Counted from the stretch's first letter, positions 37,925 through 49,420 are shown. The stretch: 64,000 bases of DNA from Burkholderia sp. SRS-46 (GCF_004343775.1 NZ_PTXL01000004.1:1-64000); one strand, 5' to 3'. Notes: generated by a model not told the origin, from the sequence alone. Numbers and translations are program-made.

Positions 37925-39794
37925 ATGAGGGCGAATGTGCAGAAGCGTTTCAAGGGAATGGCGTGGTGGGGCTGGGCGGCGGCAGCGGCGCTGTATGTCG
38001 GCGTGTCGGCCGCCGCGATCGAGTTCGCGTGGAATCGCGCGATCGACGGGCTCGAGGAAGTCGGCGCGCACCGGCTCGACCTGTATGCGGCGAGCCTGAA
38101 GAGCGAGCTCGGGCGCTACGAGATGATGCCCGTGCTGATCGCCCGCCAGGACAGCGTGCGCGCGCTGCTGAAAGCCACGCCGCACGACGCGCCCGCGCTG
38201 CTGCACACCGTCAACACCTATCTCGAAGCCGTCAACCGCGACGCGGGCAGCGGCGCCGCCGACGTGATCGACCTGCAGGGCTCGGTGATCGCGGCGAGCA
38301 ACTGGAACCAGCCGGTCAGCTTCGTCGGCACCAACGTGTCGTATCGGCCGTACTTCAAGGACGCGCTCGCGCACGGCAGCGGCCGCTTCTTCGGCATCGG
38401 CACCAACACCGGCATCCCCGGCCTCTACTTCGCGAGCGCGGTGCGCGACGACGGCGCGACGCTCGGCGCGGCAGCCGTCAAGGTCAGCGTCGACGCGCTC
38501 GAATCGGCGTGGCGCGCGCCCGGCGTCGCGGCGATGGTAGTCGACCGCAACGGCGTGATCGTGATCTCGACCGAACCCGAATGGAAGTTCGCCGCGCTGC
38601 GGCCGATCACCGCGCGGCAGCAAAGCGACATCCAGGCGTCGCGGCAGTACGCGGGCCGCACGGTCGAGGCGCTGCCCTACCGGCGCACCGACGAGCGCAA
38701 CGCCACCGCGTGGCTCGGCACCTTTCCCGACCTGCGCCATGCGGGGCGCACCGCGCGCTATCTCGTGATGTCGCGGCCCGCGCCGCAGGCTGGCGATTCG
38801 CTGATGGTGCTGCTCGATGTCTCCGGCGCGCGCCGCCAGCAGCAGATGGCGTTCGCGTTCGTGACGGGCGCGGTCCTGATCGCCGCGCTCTACGCTGCCT
38901 ATGCGATCCAGCGCCGCCGCACGATCGCCGCGCGGCTCAACGCGCAGGATGCGCTGCGGCGCGCGAACGACCAGCTCGAGCTGACCGTCGCGCAGCGCAC
39001 GGCCGCGCTGACGGCCGCGAACGCGCGCATGCAGCAGGAGATCGTCGAGCGCGAGCGCACCGAGCAGCGGCTGCGCGATTCGCAGCAGGAAGTCGTGCAC
39101 GCGGGCAAGCTCGCGGTGCTCGGGCAGATGGCCGCGGGCCTCACGCACGAGCTGAACCAGCCGCTCGTCGCGATCCGCACGCTGTGCGACAACGCGCGCA
39201 CGTTCTTCGAGCGCAGCCAGCCGGCGCAGGCGCTCGCCAATCTCGAACGCATCGGCCGCCTCGTCGACAGCATGGCGGTGCTCACCGGCGAACTGAAGAC
39301 GTTCGCGCGCAAGCCGGACATCGAGCGCGTCGCGGTGTCGCTGGCCGAGGCGGTCGCCCATGCCCGGCTCATCTACGACGCTCGGATTCGCGACGAAGGC
39401 GTGACGCTCGACGTGCGGATTCCGCCCGGCACGACCGTGTACGCGGAATCGAGCCAGCTGCAGCAGGTGATCGTGAACCTGCTGGGCAACGCGCTCGACG
39501 CGGTGCATGATGCGGCCCGGCGCGAGATCGTCATCGACGCGCAGCCGGACGCGCACGGCCGCGTGCGCTTCACGATCGTCGACAGCGGCGCGGGCATCGC
39601 GCCGGAAGTGCTCGCGCACCTGTTCGAGCCGTTCGTCACGACCAAGCCGCGCGGGCAGGGCCTCGGGCTCGGCCTCGCGATCACGTCGCGCATCGTCGAG
39701 GGGTTCGGCGCGAAGATCGGCGCGGCCAACCGCGACGAAGGCGGCGCGCAGTTCAGTATCGAATTCGCGGCGGCCACGCCGCAAAGGACAGACC

Positions 39795-39805
<11 letters not shown>
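37925..39805 (+). CDS. DctB-like sensor histidine kinase
   Basis: A 626-aa membrane sensor kinase resembling C4-dicarboxylate sensor DctB. TM1 (about 13-33) and TM2 (about 308-328) flank a periplasmic double-Cache domain with the ligand-site motif RPYFKDAL (141-148). A coiled coil (about 335-390) follows. The kinase core has the phospho-acceptor H408 in THELNQPL, the N box NLLGNALDAV, and the ATP lid motifs DSGAGI and GLGLGLAI. It should sense an external organic acid, probably the symporter's substrate, and phosphorylate the regulator encoded with an 11-bp overlap. Confidence 0.9.
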
Positions 39806-41162
<1,357 letters not shown>

Positions 41163-41237
41163 GCACGCGCACATCGAACCGGGCATGCCGCGGCCACGCG
41201 CGGCCGCCCACGCAACGCGAACGAGGATCGGACACGC

Positions 41238-41567
41238 ATGGATCGCATCACCCTCACCGACGCAGGCCAGCTCGACGGCTACCTGATCCGGGGCGTCACG
41301 CACGCGCAGAAGACGTTCCGGCCCGGCGACTGGCCCGAGCGGCTCGCGGGCGTCATCACGCTGTTCGTCGGCGAGAAGCGGCCGGGCTTTCCGAGCGCGC
41401 TGACGCGGCTCGCGACACCGCTGGTCGACGACGGCGCGAAGTGCCTGCTCGTCTCGCACGAACTGCAGGCCGCGTGCCCCGATGCATTCGAATTCGTGAT
41501 GCAGTTCGCGCGCGACAACGACCTGCCGGTCGTCGCACGCACCGCGCCCGCGTTCGCGGCCCGCTGA
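41238..41567 (+). CDS. DUF3579 protein
   Basis: A 109-aa soluble protein of the DUF3579 family, found mainly in betaproteobacteria; its function is unknown. Recognisable segments are YLIRGVTHAQKTFRPGDWPERLAGV and DDGAKCLLVSHELQAACPDAFEFVMQFARDNDL. It is preceded by GAGGA about 10 nt before the ATG and follows the DctD-like gene by 75 bp, so it may be co-transcribed with the two-component genes, though nothing else links them. Confidence 0.82.
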   Translation: MDRITLTDAGQLDGYLIRGVTHAQKTFRPGDWPERLAGVITLFVGEKRPGFPSALTRLATPLVDDGAKCLLVSHELQAACPDAFEFVMQFARDNDLPVVARTAPAFAAR

Positions 41568-41749
41568 CGGCGGGCCGGCCTCCGCTTTCTCCCGCCCTTC
41601 CCGCCTCTCCCGCTTCGCTGCCGCGCCGGGCTCACCGGCCCGCGGCAGGCCGCCGCTCGCCCCGCCCCCACACGTCGGACGAATGCGTTGCCGGAGCGAA
41701 GGCCCTTTCAACGACAGGGGTTTGCGGCGTTGGTATCAAAAAAATTGAT

Positions 41750-41778
41750 CGATGCAATGAGAATTATCCATTTTTCTT
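41750..41778. promoter_or_regulatory. AT-rich, partly Fur-box-like patch
   Basis: The 41568-41835 spacer is GC-rich except for this AT patch. It contains AATGAGAATTAT, resembling one half of a Fur box, and is preceded by ATCAA-N5-TTGAT (41735 area). The match is partial, so iron control of the following hydrolase is only a possibility. Confidence 0.3.
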
Positions 41779-41835
41779 ACACGCCGCCGTCGGGCATAGT
41801 TGCGACGTGATGACGCACCTGTGAGTTTTCTAGTC

Positions 41836-42690
41836 ATGAACATGCGAATCGAGCCTTCGGTGCTCGCGAACCCCGACCTGCAATTTGCGACGCTGCCGTC
41901 AGGCATCAGCCTGCCTTACGTCGAGCGGGGCACGGGCGCGCCGATGGTGTTCGTCCATGGATCGCTCTGCGATTACCGCTACTGGGACGCGCAGCTCGCG
42001 TCGCTGTCCGCGCACTACCACTGCATCGCGCCGAGCCTCAGCCACTACTGGCCGGCCGTCGAGGCGGGCATCCAGAACGAGTTCGCGTGGCAGAACCACG
42101 TCGACGAGCTGGCCGAATTCATCGACGTGCTCGATCTCGGCCCCGTGCACCTGGTCGGCCACTCGCGCGGCGGCAGCGTCGCGTTCAACGTCGCGCGCCA
42201 TCGCCCCGACCTCGTCGCGACGCTCACGCTCGCCGATCCGGGCGGCCCGCTGCAGCAGGACGGCGTGCGCGCGGAAGCGACGCTGCCGCCGGCCGCGATC
42301 GCGCTGCGTACGAAGGCCGTGAGCCTGATCGAGCAGGGCGACGTCGAGGCCGGGCTGGAAATGTTCGTCGATTCGGTCAGCCTGCCCGGCGCGTGGAAGA
42401 AGAGCACGTCGCGCTTTCGCACGATGGCGATCGACAACGCGAGCACGCTGCCGAAGCAGCTGCGCGACGCGCTGCCCGCGTATTCGCGCGACGTGGCCGC
42501 CGACATCGCATGCCCCACGCTGCTGATCGACGGGCAACGCAGCCCGAAGATGTTCCGCCACAACGTCGAGACGCTCGCGCAGTGGATCGGCCATGCGCAA
42601 CGGCAGACCGTCGCCGGTGCGTCGCACGGGATGAACGCCGCGGCGCCGGGCGTGTTCAATCGCTACGTGCACGAGTTCATCGCCGCTTAA
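41836..42690 (+). CDS. Alpha/beta hydrolase
   Basis: A 284-aa alpha/beta-hydrolase-fold protein with the full expected triad: Ser in GHSRGGS (about 110-116), Asp in LLIDGQRSPKMF and His in AGASHGMN near the C-terminus. The oxyanion region is FVHGSLCDYRYWD. There is no signal peptide. Substrates in this family are too varied to name one. I use the ATG at 41836 (MNMRIEP); the frame is open to 41800 but that start is also weak. An AT-rich leader patch precedes it. Confidence 0.82.
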   Translation: MNMRIEPSVLANPDLQFATLPSGISLPYVERGTGAPMVFVHGSLCDYRYWDAQLASLSAHYHCIAPSLSHYWPAVEAGIQNEFAWQNHVDELAEFIDVLDLGPVHLVGHSRGGSVAFNVARHRPDLVATLTLADPGGPLQQDGVRAEATLPPAAIALRTKAVSLIEQGDVEAGLEMFVDSVSLPGAWKKSTSRFRTMAIDNASTLPKQLRDALPAYSRDVAADIACPTLLIDGQRSPKMFRHNVETLAQWIGHAQRQTVAGASHGMNAAAPGVFNRYVHEFIAA

Positions 42691-42736
42691 GCGTTCGGGC
42701 GGCACGCGCCCAACCGCCTCCCTTTACTGAACGCGA

Positions 42737-42763
42737 CCGGGCCACGCAACCATGCGTGCCCGG
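42737..42763. terminator. Bidirectional hairpin between hydrolase and plcR
   Basis: CCGGG(C)CACGCA pairs with TGCGTGCCCGG over ACCA, with a single bulged C. It lies between convergent genes. There is no strong U-run. Confidence 0.5.
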
Positions 42764-42775
42764 TGCGCCCTGCCC

Positions 42776-43378
42776 TCAACCGCCGTGCGTCGCCGGCGTG
42801 GCCGTCCCGTAGATCTGCTTGCGCAATTCGGCGAGCCGCGTATCGAGCGCCGCGCGCTGCTGTTCGCGGTCCGGCACGGTGCGCGTCACCTCGTCGATGA
42901 TCTTGCGGCTCTCCGCCACATAGGCCGCGTCCTGCCGCTCGCGTGCCGGGGACGGCGCGCGCGCGCCCATCGCGAGATCGCGCAGGTGCTCGCGCAGCGC
43001 ATCGCTGCCCGCGCGACGCGCGGCCGCATCGGGTTCCGCGTCCTGCCACAGCAGATCCGCGATGCCGGACGCCTCGTGCGGATCGAGCGCCCCCGCATCC
43101 GCGCCGCTGCGCAAACGCGCGAGCAGGTCGCGCGCGCGCGCCTGCCGCTCGGCATCGCCGAGCGTCGCGCGGTCGTGCGCATAGCCGTCGAGCTGCGCGT
43201 GGAAATCATCGGGCGAGGCAGTCGAAGCGTTCGTCATGCGGGTTTCCTGGTGAAGGGGGGGTGCCGAATCGGTCGGTCGCGTGGCATCCGGGCGGCTGGC
43301 CCACAGCACGGCGGCGGCGGCCGCCGCACCCGCCGCCAGCACCACGCCGCCCCACAACATGCGTTGGCGGTTCATCAT
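42776..43378 (-). CDS. plcR: Phospholipase C accessory protein PlcR
   Basis: A 200-aa protein matching PlcR, the accessory factor that helps phosphocholine-specific phospholipase C leave the cell in Pseudomonas. A single N-terminal membrane anchor (about 8-28, rich in Ala) precedes a charged, helical periplasmic domain with LRSGADAGALDPHEASGIADLLW and a C-terminal LDTRLAELRKQIYG helix, likely coiled coil. Its start overlaps the plcN stop by ATGA. An internal ATG about 47 codons in (at 43237) could yield a shorter soluble form, as reported for Pseudomonas PlcR. Confidence 0.8.
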   Translation of the reverse strand: MMNRQRMLWGGVVLAAGAAAAAAVLWASRPDATRPTDSAPPLHQETRMTNASTASPDDFHAQLDGYAHDRATLGDAERQARARDLLARLRSGADAGALDPHEASGIADLLWQDAEPDAAARRAGSDALREHLRDLAMGARAPSPARERQDAAYVAESRKIIDEVTRTVPDREQQRAALDTRLAELRKQIYGTATPATHGG

Positions 43379-45528
43379 GCGCTCCCGGTGACGCGCGCAA
43401 AGAGCGGATCGGTGACGCTCGCGGCGCCCGTCTCGACGTGGCCGGCCAGCGCGCGCAGGTAGTCCGCGTCCGCATCGAGCGTCACGCTCAGGTCGTACCA
43501 GCCGCCGCTGCCGGACAGGTTCCAGGCGGTTTCGACGATCGCGCCCGGCTCGATTGCGCCGGAACGCGGCGCGACACCATAGCCGTTGTCCGTGATCGTC
43601 GCGGTGAGCCGCGTGCGGCCGGCGTTGCGCATCCGCACGACGAGCCCGCCGTCGGCGCGATACGCGACCGTCACGTCGAGCAGTGCCGCGCTCGCCGTCG
43701 CGCCGCCCTTGAAGCGGCGATAAAAGCCGTTCGGCCCGTACGCGGCGAGATCGTAGCGCCCTTGCGTATCGCGCACCGGCCACCACTGGTCGCTCAGCAC
43801 GCGGCCGCTCTGGATCGTATAGAAGCGCGGGCCGTTCTGCGCCAGCGCGTCGTGCACGTGGAACACCGCGGCCGACGTGCCGGCCGCGTTGCCGGGCAGC
43901 GCCTTGCCGTTGTTCGCGAAGCTCACGTTCAGCACGCCCGCGCGCACGTCGAGCGCGGCCTCGACGAACAGCTCGTAGGGCACCGCGCGCAGCTTGCGCT
44001 GGCCGGGTTCCTGCACCGGCAGCGGCGCGTTCTCGGCCGGGTAGCCCGCCGGATAGCTCGGCTTCGCGAGGTAGTACTGGACCCAGTACGCGTTGTCGAG
44101 CTGCGCCTTCGTCGCGCTCAGGTTCAGGAGATCGGACGGCACCGCGGCATCGGCGTCGCCCGCGAAATCGAACGCCGAGCTCAGGTCGCCGCACACCGCG
44201 CGGCGCCACGGCGTGATGTTGGTTTCGTAGACGCCCGGATGATCGTCGACGAAGCGCTTCTCGATGAAGCGAATCACCGACGTGTGGTCGAACACCTCGG
44301 AGCAGGTCCAGCCGCCCTTCGACCACGGCGAGATCGCGAGCAGCGGCACGCGCGTGCCGAGCCCGATCGGCAGCCCTGACTTCTGCTCGATCTCGCCTTC
44401 GACGCTGACCGTCGACAGCCCCTTGCCGGCCTTCCACGGCGGCACCGGCGCCGTCACGTGATCGTAGAAGCCGTCGCCCTCGTCGTAGCACACCAGGAAC
44501 ACCGTCTTCGCCCACACGGCCGGGTTCGACGTGAGCGCGTCGAGGATCCGCGACACGAATTCCTCGCCGAACGACGGCCCCCACCACGGATGCTCGGACG
44601 ACGAGAACGGCGGCACGATCCACGACACCTGCGGCAGGCGGTCGGCGAGCACGTCGTCGCGCAGCGACGCGATGCCGCGCGCGGTCATCCCGCGCTGGTA
44701 CAGCGGCGAGCTCGTCGACGCCGACTTGAACTGCGCGAACCACGCAAGCGCGTTGCAATCGAAATTGTTCGTGTTGTCGATCCAGTAGCGGCTCGACACG
44801 AAATTCCATACGTCCTGATACGAGCCGACGCCGCCTTCCTGGTAGATCCGCCAGTCGATGCCGGCCTGCTGCAGGCGCTCGGGGAAGGTCGTCCACGACA
44901 CGGTGCCGGTGCGGTCGCCCATGAAGTTCGACGTCGCGACCTGGCTGCCGTCGGCGTTCGGCGACGCGCGACCCGTCATCAGGTACAGCCGGTTCGGGTT
45001 GGTCGGCCCCATCATCGACTGGTGATACGCGTCGCAGATCGTGAACGCGTTCGCGAGCGGGTAGTAGTACGGCAGATCGGTGCGCTTGAAATAGCCCATC
45101 GCCTCGGGCCACTGCACGGCCATCCACTTGTCGTTGCGGCCTTCGTTCCACAGCTGGTGGAACGGATCCCAGTCGTGGTATTCGGACGTCATCCACTGCG
45201 CCCACGTCTTCGACGTGTCGAGGTGCCAGGGCACGTAGTCGCGGCCCTTGTAGTTCTGATACCAGATCGCCTTGCCGTCGGGGCGCGCGACCGTGCGCGG
45301 ATCGTTGAAGCCGCGCACGCCCGGGAAGGTGCCGAAGTAGTGGTCGAACGCGCGGTTCTCCTGCATCAGCACGACGATGTGCTGCACGTCGCGAATCGTC
45401 CCGGTCACGCGGGCCGGCTCGACGGCGAGCGCGCGCCGGATGGATTCGGGCACCGCGGCCGCGAGTGCGGTGGCACCGGCGGCCTGGGCCGAGCGGATCA
45501 TAAACGTACGGCGATCGAGTCGCGGCAT
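43375..45528 (-). CDS. plcN: Phosphocholine-specific phospholipase C
   Basis: A 717-aa exported phospholipase C of the PlcH/PlcN (acid-phosphatase-like) family. It cleaves phosphocholine lipids and so can release phosphate and choline, or damage host membranes. A twin-arginine signal is visible (DRRTFMIRSAQAAGATALAAA, RR at 6-7). The catalytic domain follows, with QHIVVLMQENRAFDHYFGTFPGVRGF, TNPNRLYLMTG and CYDEGDGFYDHV. Two C-terminal DUF756-type domains end it. The start at 45528 has AGGAGAG upstream. Whether it is haemolytic cannot be read from the sequence; the plcN name is by family. Confidence 0.9.
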   Translation of the reverse strand: MPRLDRRTFMIRSAQAAGATALAAAVPESIRRALAVEPARVTGTIRDVQHIVVLMQENRAFDHYFGTFPGVRGFNDPRTVARPDGKAIWYQNYKGRDYVPWHLDTSKTWAQWMTSEYHDWDPFHQLWNEGRNDKWMAVQWPEAMGYFKRTDLPYYYPLANAFTICDAYHQSMMGPTNPNRLYLMTGRASPNADGSQVATSNFMGDRTGTVSWTTFPERLQQAGIDWRIYQEGGVGSYQDVWNFVSSRYWIDNTNNFDCNALAWFAQFKSASTSSPLYQRGMTARGIASLRDDVLADRLPQVSWIVPPFSSSEHPWWGPSFGEEFVSRILDALTSNPAVWAKTVFLVCYDEGDGFYDHVTAPVPPWKAGKGLSTVSVEGEIEQKSGLPIGLGTRVPLLAISPWSKGGWTCSEVFDHTSVIRFIEKRFVDDHPGVYETNITPWRRAVCGDLSSAFDFAGDADAAVPSDLLNLSATKAQLDNAYWVQYYLAKPSYPAGYPAENAPLPVQEPGQRKLRAVPYELFVEAALDVRAGVLNVSFANNGKALPGNAAGTSAAVFHVHDALAQNGPRFYTIQSGRVLSDQWWPVRDTQGRYDLAAYGPNGFYRRFKGGATASAALLDVTVAYRADGGLVVRMRNAGRTRLTATITDNGYGVAPRSGAIEPGAIVETAWNLSGSGGWYDLSVTLDADADYLRALAGHVETGAASVTDPLFARVTGSA

Positions 45529-45810
45529 CGACACACTCTCCTCGTTGTTCTGGCTCACGGGGTGGAATGGATGGGCGCGCAACGAAGCCGCGCGCGATCG
45601 ATGCGCGACCGTGGAACCGGCCGCTTCGCTCCGGCTGCCGCCGGAACGCGGCGCGTCGGCGGCCCCCGATTACCCGCCACGCGCAACATCGTTCCGTCGA
45701 ATTCTAGGAAGCGGGATCGGACAATTTTGTTAAGCCGCGACGAAAAACCAGACGATTGCGACATTAGAAGTCTTCTACCAATCGTCCTGGATGCGGCAAG
45801 GCAGCGCCAA

Positions 45811-46833
45811 TCAGGCTTGCAGGTTCCGGCTGATGCGGTATTCGTTCAGCACTTGGTCCATGACCCAGCTGGTGCGGGCCGCATGGGCCGGGTCGAGGTC
45901 GGGCGGGCAAGTGTTCGCCCCGGTCAGGCTCTCGACCACGCATTCGATCAGCGGCTGCTGGATGTGAACGGGATTCTCGATCGCGAATCGCTGCTCGGGT
46001 TCGCCCGGCCGCGTGACGACGATATCCCCCGCGCCGAACGTCGAAAACACGATTTGCCCTTCGCTGCCCACCACGCGCACCTCGTCGTACCGCTCGTGGC
46101 TCGCGAAATTCCACATCCCGCAGCCGTGCATGCCGTTGCGAAACAGGAACGACATCGATACGCAGTCTTCCGCCGGATACGCGTTCGACTGCGAACTGGC
46201 ATGCCCGCGCACCGACGTGATTTCGCCGAACAGGAAATCGAGGATATCGAGCGTATGGCAGGCCAGATCGACGAACAGGCCGCCGCCTGAAATCTCCGGG
46301 ATGACCGTCCACGGCAGATCGGCCGGGTTGCGGTATCGCGATTCGAGCGGCCGATGCAGCATGCAGGTGACGAACCGTGGCGTCCCGATGCAGGCGCCCG
46401 ACGCGATCAGCTCGCGGATCTTCAGGAAGCGCGGCAGACGTCGGCGGTAGTAGGCCACGAACAGCGGCGTGTCATTGGCCCTCGATGCCGCGAGCATCTC
46501 CGCGCACGCCTGCGCGTTCAGTGCCATGGGCTTTTCCACGTACACCGGCTTGCCGGCCTCCATGCACTGAATCGCGTATGCCTTGTGCAGATTCGGCGGC
46601 GTCGCGACATAGACGGCGTTCACGTCCGGGTCATGGATGAGGTCGGTCGCATCCGCGTACCAGCGCGGGACCTGATGCCGGCTTGCGAAGTCCGCCGCCA
46701 GCCGGGCATCGCGACGCATGACGGCGACCAGGCGCGAGTGGCCCGCCTTCGCGAGCGCGGGGCCGCTTTTCACTTCGGTCACCGCGCCGCAGCCGATGAT
46801 GCCCCAGCGTACCTCTGTCATTCGTTCATTCAT
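45811..46833 (-). CDS. Gfo/Idh/MocA-family oxidoreductase
   Basis: A 340-aa NAD(P)-dependent oxidoreductase. The N-terminal Rossmann domain starts WGIIGCGAVTEVKSGPAL and includes YVATPPNLH. The catalytic-lysine motif is YVEKPMALN, and the C-terminal domain has the SGGGLFVDLACHTLDIL histidine region. Members act on sugars, inositols or related polyols; the substrate is unknown. I use 46833, where an AGG lies 9 nt upstream; an in-frame ATG at 46821 is an alternative. There is no obvious partner operon. Confidence 0.82.
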   Translation of the reverse strand: MNERMTEVRWGIIGCGAVTEVKSGPALAKAGHSRLVAVMRRDARLAADFASRHQVPRWYADATDLIHDPDVNAVYVATPPNLHKAYAIQCMEAGKPVYVEKPMALNAQACAEMLAASRANDTPLFVAYYRRRLPRFLKIRELIASGACIGTPRFVTCMLHRPLESRYRNPADLPWTVIPEISGGGLFVDLACHTLDILDFLFGEITSVRGHASSQSNAYPAEDCVSMSFLFRNGMHGCGMWNFASHERYDEVRVVGSEGQIVFSTFGAGDIVVTRPGEPEQRFAIENPVHIQQPLIECVVESLTGANTCPPDLDPAHAARTSWVMDQVLNEYRISRNLQA

Positions 46834-46917
46834 TCCGTCGACCTGAAACGCGCTTTCGATCCGTGCGACTATACGCGCCTCGCCGATCGCGGCGGGCATG
46901 ACCGCACGGCGCGCCGC

Positions 46918-47358
46918 CTACGCCTGCGGCTCGGCGTGGCGCGTCACCGCGTCCGGCAGCCCGAACACGGCGTCGAACGACCAGTTGTAGACGAACGTGA
47001 AGATCGGGAAGAACACGATCAGCACGGCGTCGTACAGGAACGCCTGGACCAGCGACACGTCGAGCCACCACGCGATCAGCGGGATCAGGAACGTCACGAG
47101 CGCGACCTGGAACCCGATCGCGTGCAGCACGCGGCGGCCGACCGAGCGGGTGGTCGCCGCGCGGCGCCGCTCCCATGCCTCGAACGCGAAGTTGTACAGG
47201 AAATTGACGACGACGCCCGTCGTCGAGATCATCACCCCCAGCATGCCGCTTTTCGCGGCGTCCGCGCCGCTCAGCGCGCCCAGCGTCGCGGACGCGACCA
47301 GGATGCCGAGCACCTCGTACAGCACGACATAGACTATGCGTCTCTTCCAACCTTGCAT
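46918..47358 (-). CDS. PACE-family efflux transporter
   Basis: A 146-aa inner-membrane protein with four predicted helices in two tandem bacterial-transmembrane-pair domains, the layout of PACE transporters such as AceI. The proton-linked Glu15 is conserved (YVVLYEVLG). Each half has the family motif, as NFLYNFAFEAWE and FVYNWSFDAVF. PACE proteins export cationic biocides such as chlorhexidine and also short polyamines. AGGTGA lies 6 nt before the start. A divergent LysR gene 99 bp away is its likely regulator, as is common for PACE genes. Confidence 0.88.
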   Translation of the reverse strand: MQGWKRRIVYVVLYEVLGILVASATLGALSGADAAKSGMLGVMISTTGVVVNFLYNFAFEAWERRRAATTRSVGRRVLHAIGFQVALVTFLIPLIAWWLDVSLVQAFLYDAVLIVFFPIFTFVYNWSFDAVFGLPDAVTRHAEPQA

Positions 47359-47457
47359 GACCACTCACCTGCGAATCGAACAAGGCGCCGAGACTATCAG
47401 CGAGGCGGCCGTCCGCAAAAGTCAGGTCCTATCAATTTTGCTTACAGGAGGCGTCTC

Positions 47458-48348
47458 GTGCTCACCAGCGACCACATCGACATGCTGCTGACCGTCATCG
47501 ACAAAGGCTCCTTCTCCGCCGCCGCGCGCGCGCTCGGCCGCACACCGTCGGCCGTCAGCATGGCGATCGCGAATCTCGAAGCCGAGCTGGGCCTCGTGCT
47601 GTTCGACCGCGGCACGCGCGAACCCACGCCGACCGCGGCGATGAGCGCCCTGCTGCCCGACGCGCGGTCGATCGCGGAACGGCTGCAGGCGCTGCGCGCG
47701 CATGCGCAGCATCTGTCCGCCGGCGTCGAGGACACGCTGCGGATCGGCCTCGCCGCCGAGATCGACGGCGCGCCCGTCGCACAGGCGCTGAGCGCCGTCG
47801 CCACGAAATACCCGGCGCTGGCGATCAGCGTCACGACCGCGCCGCAGGACGTGATCGTCGACGCCCTGCATCGCGCCGCGGTGGATCTGTGCGTCGCGTA
47901 TGGCGGGCTCGACCTGCACCCGCAGGAGCAGATCCACGCGCTGTGGACCGAGACGCTCGTCGCGGTTGCCGCGCCCAGCCATCCGCTGATCGCCGAAGGC
48001 GCGCGGCCGGAAGCGATCGAGCGGCTGTCGGGCTTCCGGCAGATCGTCATCGCCGATGCGGACACGCCGTTGACCGATATCCGGCCGTTGATCGGCAACC
48101 GCACGTGGAAAGTCGACGACATGGCCACCGCGATCTCGCTCGTGAAAGCCGGCCACGGCTGGGCGAATTTGCCGGAATCCGTCATCGGGCGTCATGTCGC
48201 CGACGGCGAGCTCGCGCCGCTGACGTTCGCGAACATCCGCAATGGTTTGACGTTGCCCGTTTATCTGCGTTTGCCGAAGCACACGGGGCTCGGCAAGGCG
48301 GCGGGCGAGCTGGTCCGGGCGCTGCGGACAACCGGTGCGGTGCGCTGA
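47458..48348 (+). CDS. LysR-family regulator divergent from the PACE gene
   Basis: A 296-aa LysR-type regulator. The N-terminal winged helix (about 1-60) has VIDKGSFSAAARALGRTPSAVSMAIANLEAELG, and a periplasmic-binding-like effector domain follows (about 88-290). It starts with GTG at 47458, with AGGAGG 6 nt upstream. Its divergent arrangement with the PACE exporter suggests it controls that gene in response to an exported compound. Confidence 0.87.
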   Translation: MLTSDHIDMLLTVIDKGSFSAAARALGRTPSAVSMAIANLEAELGLVLFDRGTREPTPTAAMSALLPDARSIAERLQALRAHAQHLSAGVEDTLRIGLAAEIDGAPVAQALSAVATKYPALAISVTTAPQDVIVDALHRAAVDLCVAYGGLDLHPQEQIHALWTETLVAVAAPSHPLIAEGARPEAIERLSGFRQIVIADADTPLTDIRPLIGNRTWKVDDMATAISLVKAGHGWANLPESVIGRHVADGELAPLTFANIRNGLTLPVYLRLPKHTGLGKAAGELVRALRTTGAVR

Positions 48349-48405
48349 CGCGAGCGGAACAGGCGCGTTTCGCGACAACTCGCCGGCGCCAGCAGGGATA
48401 GGCCG

Positions 48406-49248
48406 TTAGTTGCGATCAAGAGGCTCGCTGATCAGCAACTCGCGCAGCGGCATCATCTGTCGTCCGAACGCGGGTTTGTTCGCGACGGTCCTGGCGAAAT
48501 CATCGATGACGTCCTGCATGGTCAGGACGCCGCCGAAACTGCCAAGGTGATATCGGGAAGGTTCGAGATCCAGACGACCGATCTTCTTGAACGGGTTCCC
48601 CTCGCGCAGCAGCATCCGGTGCTCGGGGCAAATCACATGCGGGCCAAGGATGAAGCCCGCCTCGTGCAGCGTCGAGGGGATCGTGCGGCCGTAGTAGCGC
48701 CCGTTGGCGAAGCCTTCGGCGGAGCGCGGCGTGTCCGGATGCATGACCAGGATCGCGTATTCGCACCGGCCCCGGTACTCGTCGATCATGCAGACGACCC
48801 CGAGGTGAACGCCGGACTCGCCGTCGAGCATCACGCAATCGCCGAGTTCGAACAGCTTGTTCCGCACCTGGGTGTGTTTCTTGCGCGCACGCGGTGCCTT
48901 GCGCGCTTGCTCCGTCTGGCGCAACAGGCGCTTGAGCGCTGACATCCGCGACGTCGCGAGCGCTTGATCGCCGCCCGCCAGCCAGTTCTCGCGACTCTTG
49001 CCGCTATCGACCCACTGGGCAAGGCGGGTGCGCAGATCGTCCAAGGGCAGACCGATCTCCCATCGCAACTTGATCACCGTGGCGAGGAAGATTTCGCGAT
49101 CGAGTTCATGAAGGTAATCGCGCTCGAAATCCGCGAGATGCGCCTGGAGTTGATCCGGCGTACAGCCCGCGTCGTACAGGTCGAGTGTCGAATGGTAGAC
49201 GTCGTGCGCGAGGTCGCTGTCGAGAATGCCGGGGCCGTCGATTGACAT
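48406..49248 (-). CDS. Hypothetical two-domain protein, immunity-like features
   Basis: A 280-aa soluble protein I do not recognise. Residues about 1-85 are helical and acidic, containing SDLAHDVYHSTLDLYDAG and REIFLATVIKLRWEIGLPL. A basic linker (about 115-135) follows. Residues about 138-280 look like a beta-rich SH3-like barrel (FELGDCVMLDGESGVHLGVV, then CEYAILVMHPDT). This layout recalls polymorphic-toxin immunity or DUF4259-like proteins, but no toxin is adjacent. The start at 49248 has no strong ribosome binding site. Confidence 0.65.
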   Translation of the reverse strand: MSIDGPGILDSDLAHDVYHSTLDLYDAGCTPDQLQAHLADFERDYLHELDREIFLATVIKLRWEIGLPLDDLRTRLAQWVDSGKSRENWLAGGDQALATSRMSALKRLLRQTEQARKAPRARKKHTQVRNKLFELGDCVMLDGESGVHLGVVCMIDEYRGRCEYAILVMHPDTPRSAEGFANGRYYGRTIPSTLHEAGFILGPHVICPEHRMLLREGNPFKKIGRLDLEPSRYHLGSFGGVLTMQDVIDDFARTVANKPAFGRQMMPLRELLISEPLDRN

Positions 49249-49420
49249 GGCGAGGTCGGAAGTCGAAGTGCCGTAGATTAGCGCCAAACGCCGTCTCGCG
49301 TCCGGCCGGCGTGAAGTACTATTTCCGCGGCGGCGACGCATCGTTCGGGCAACAGGATGCTTCGCCGCGCTCGACGTTCTCTGGCTGTGACTATCAACCG
49401 GACATCAAGGAGAAGCGTAA

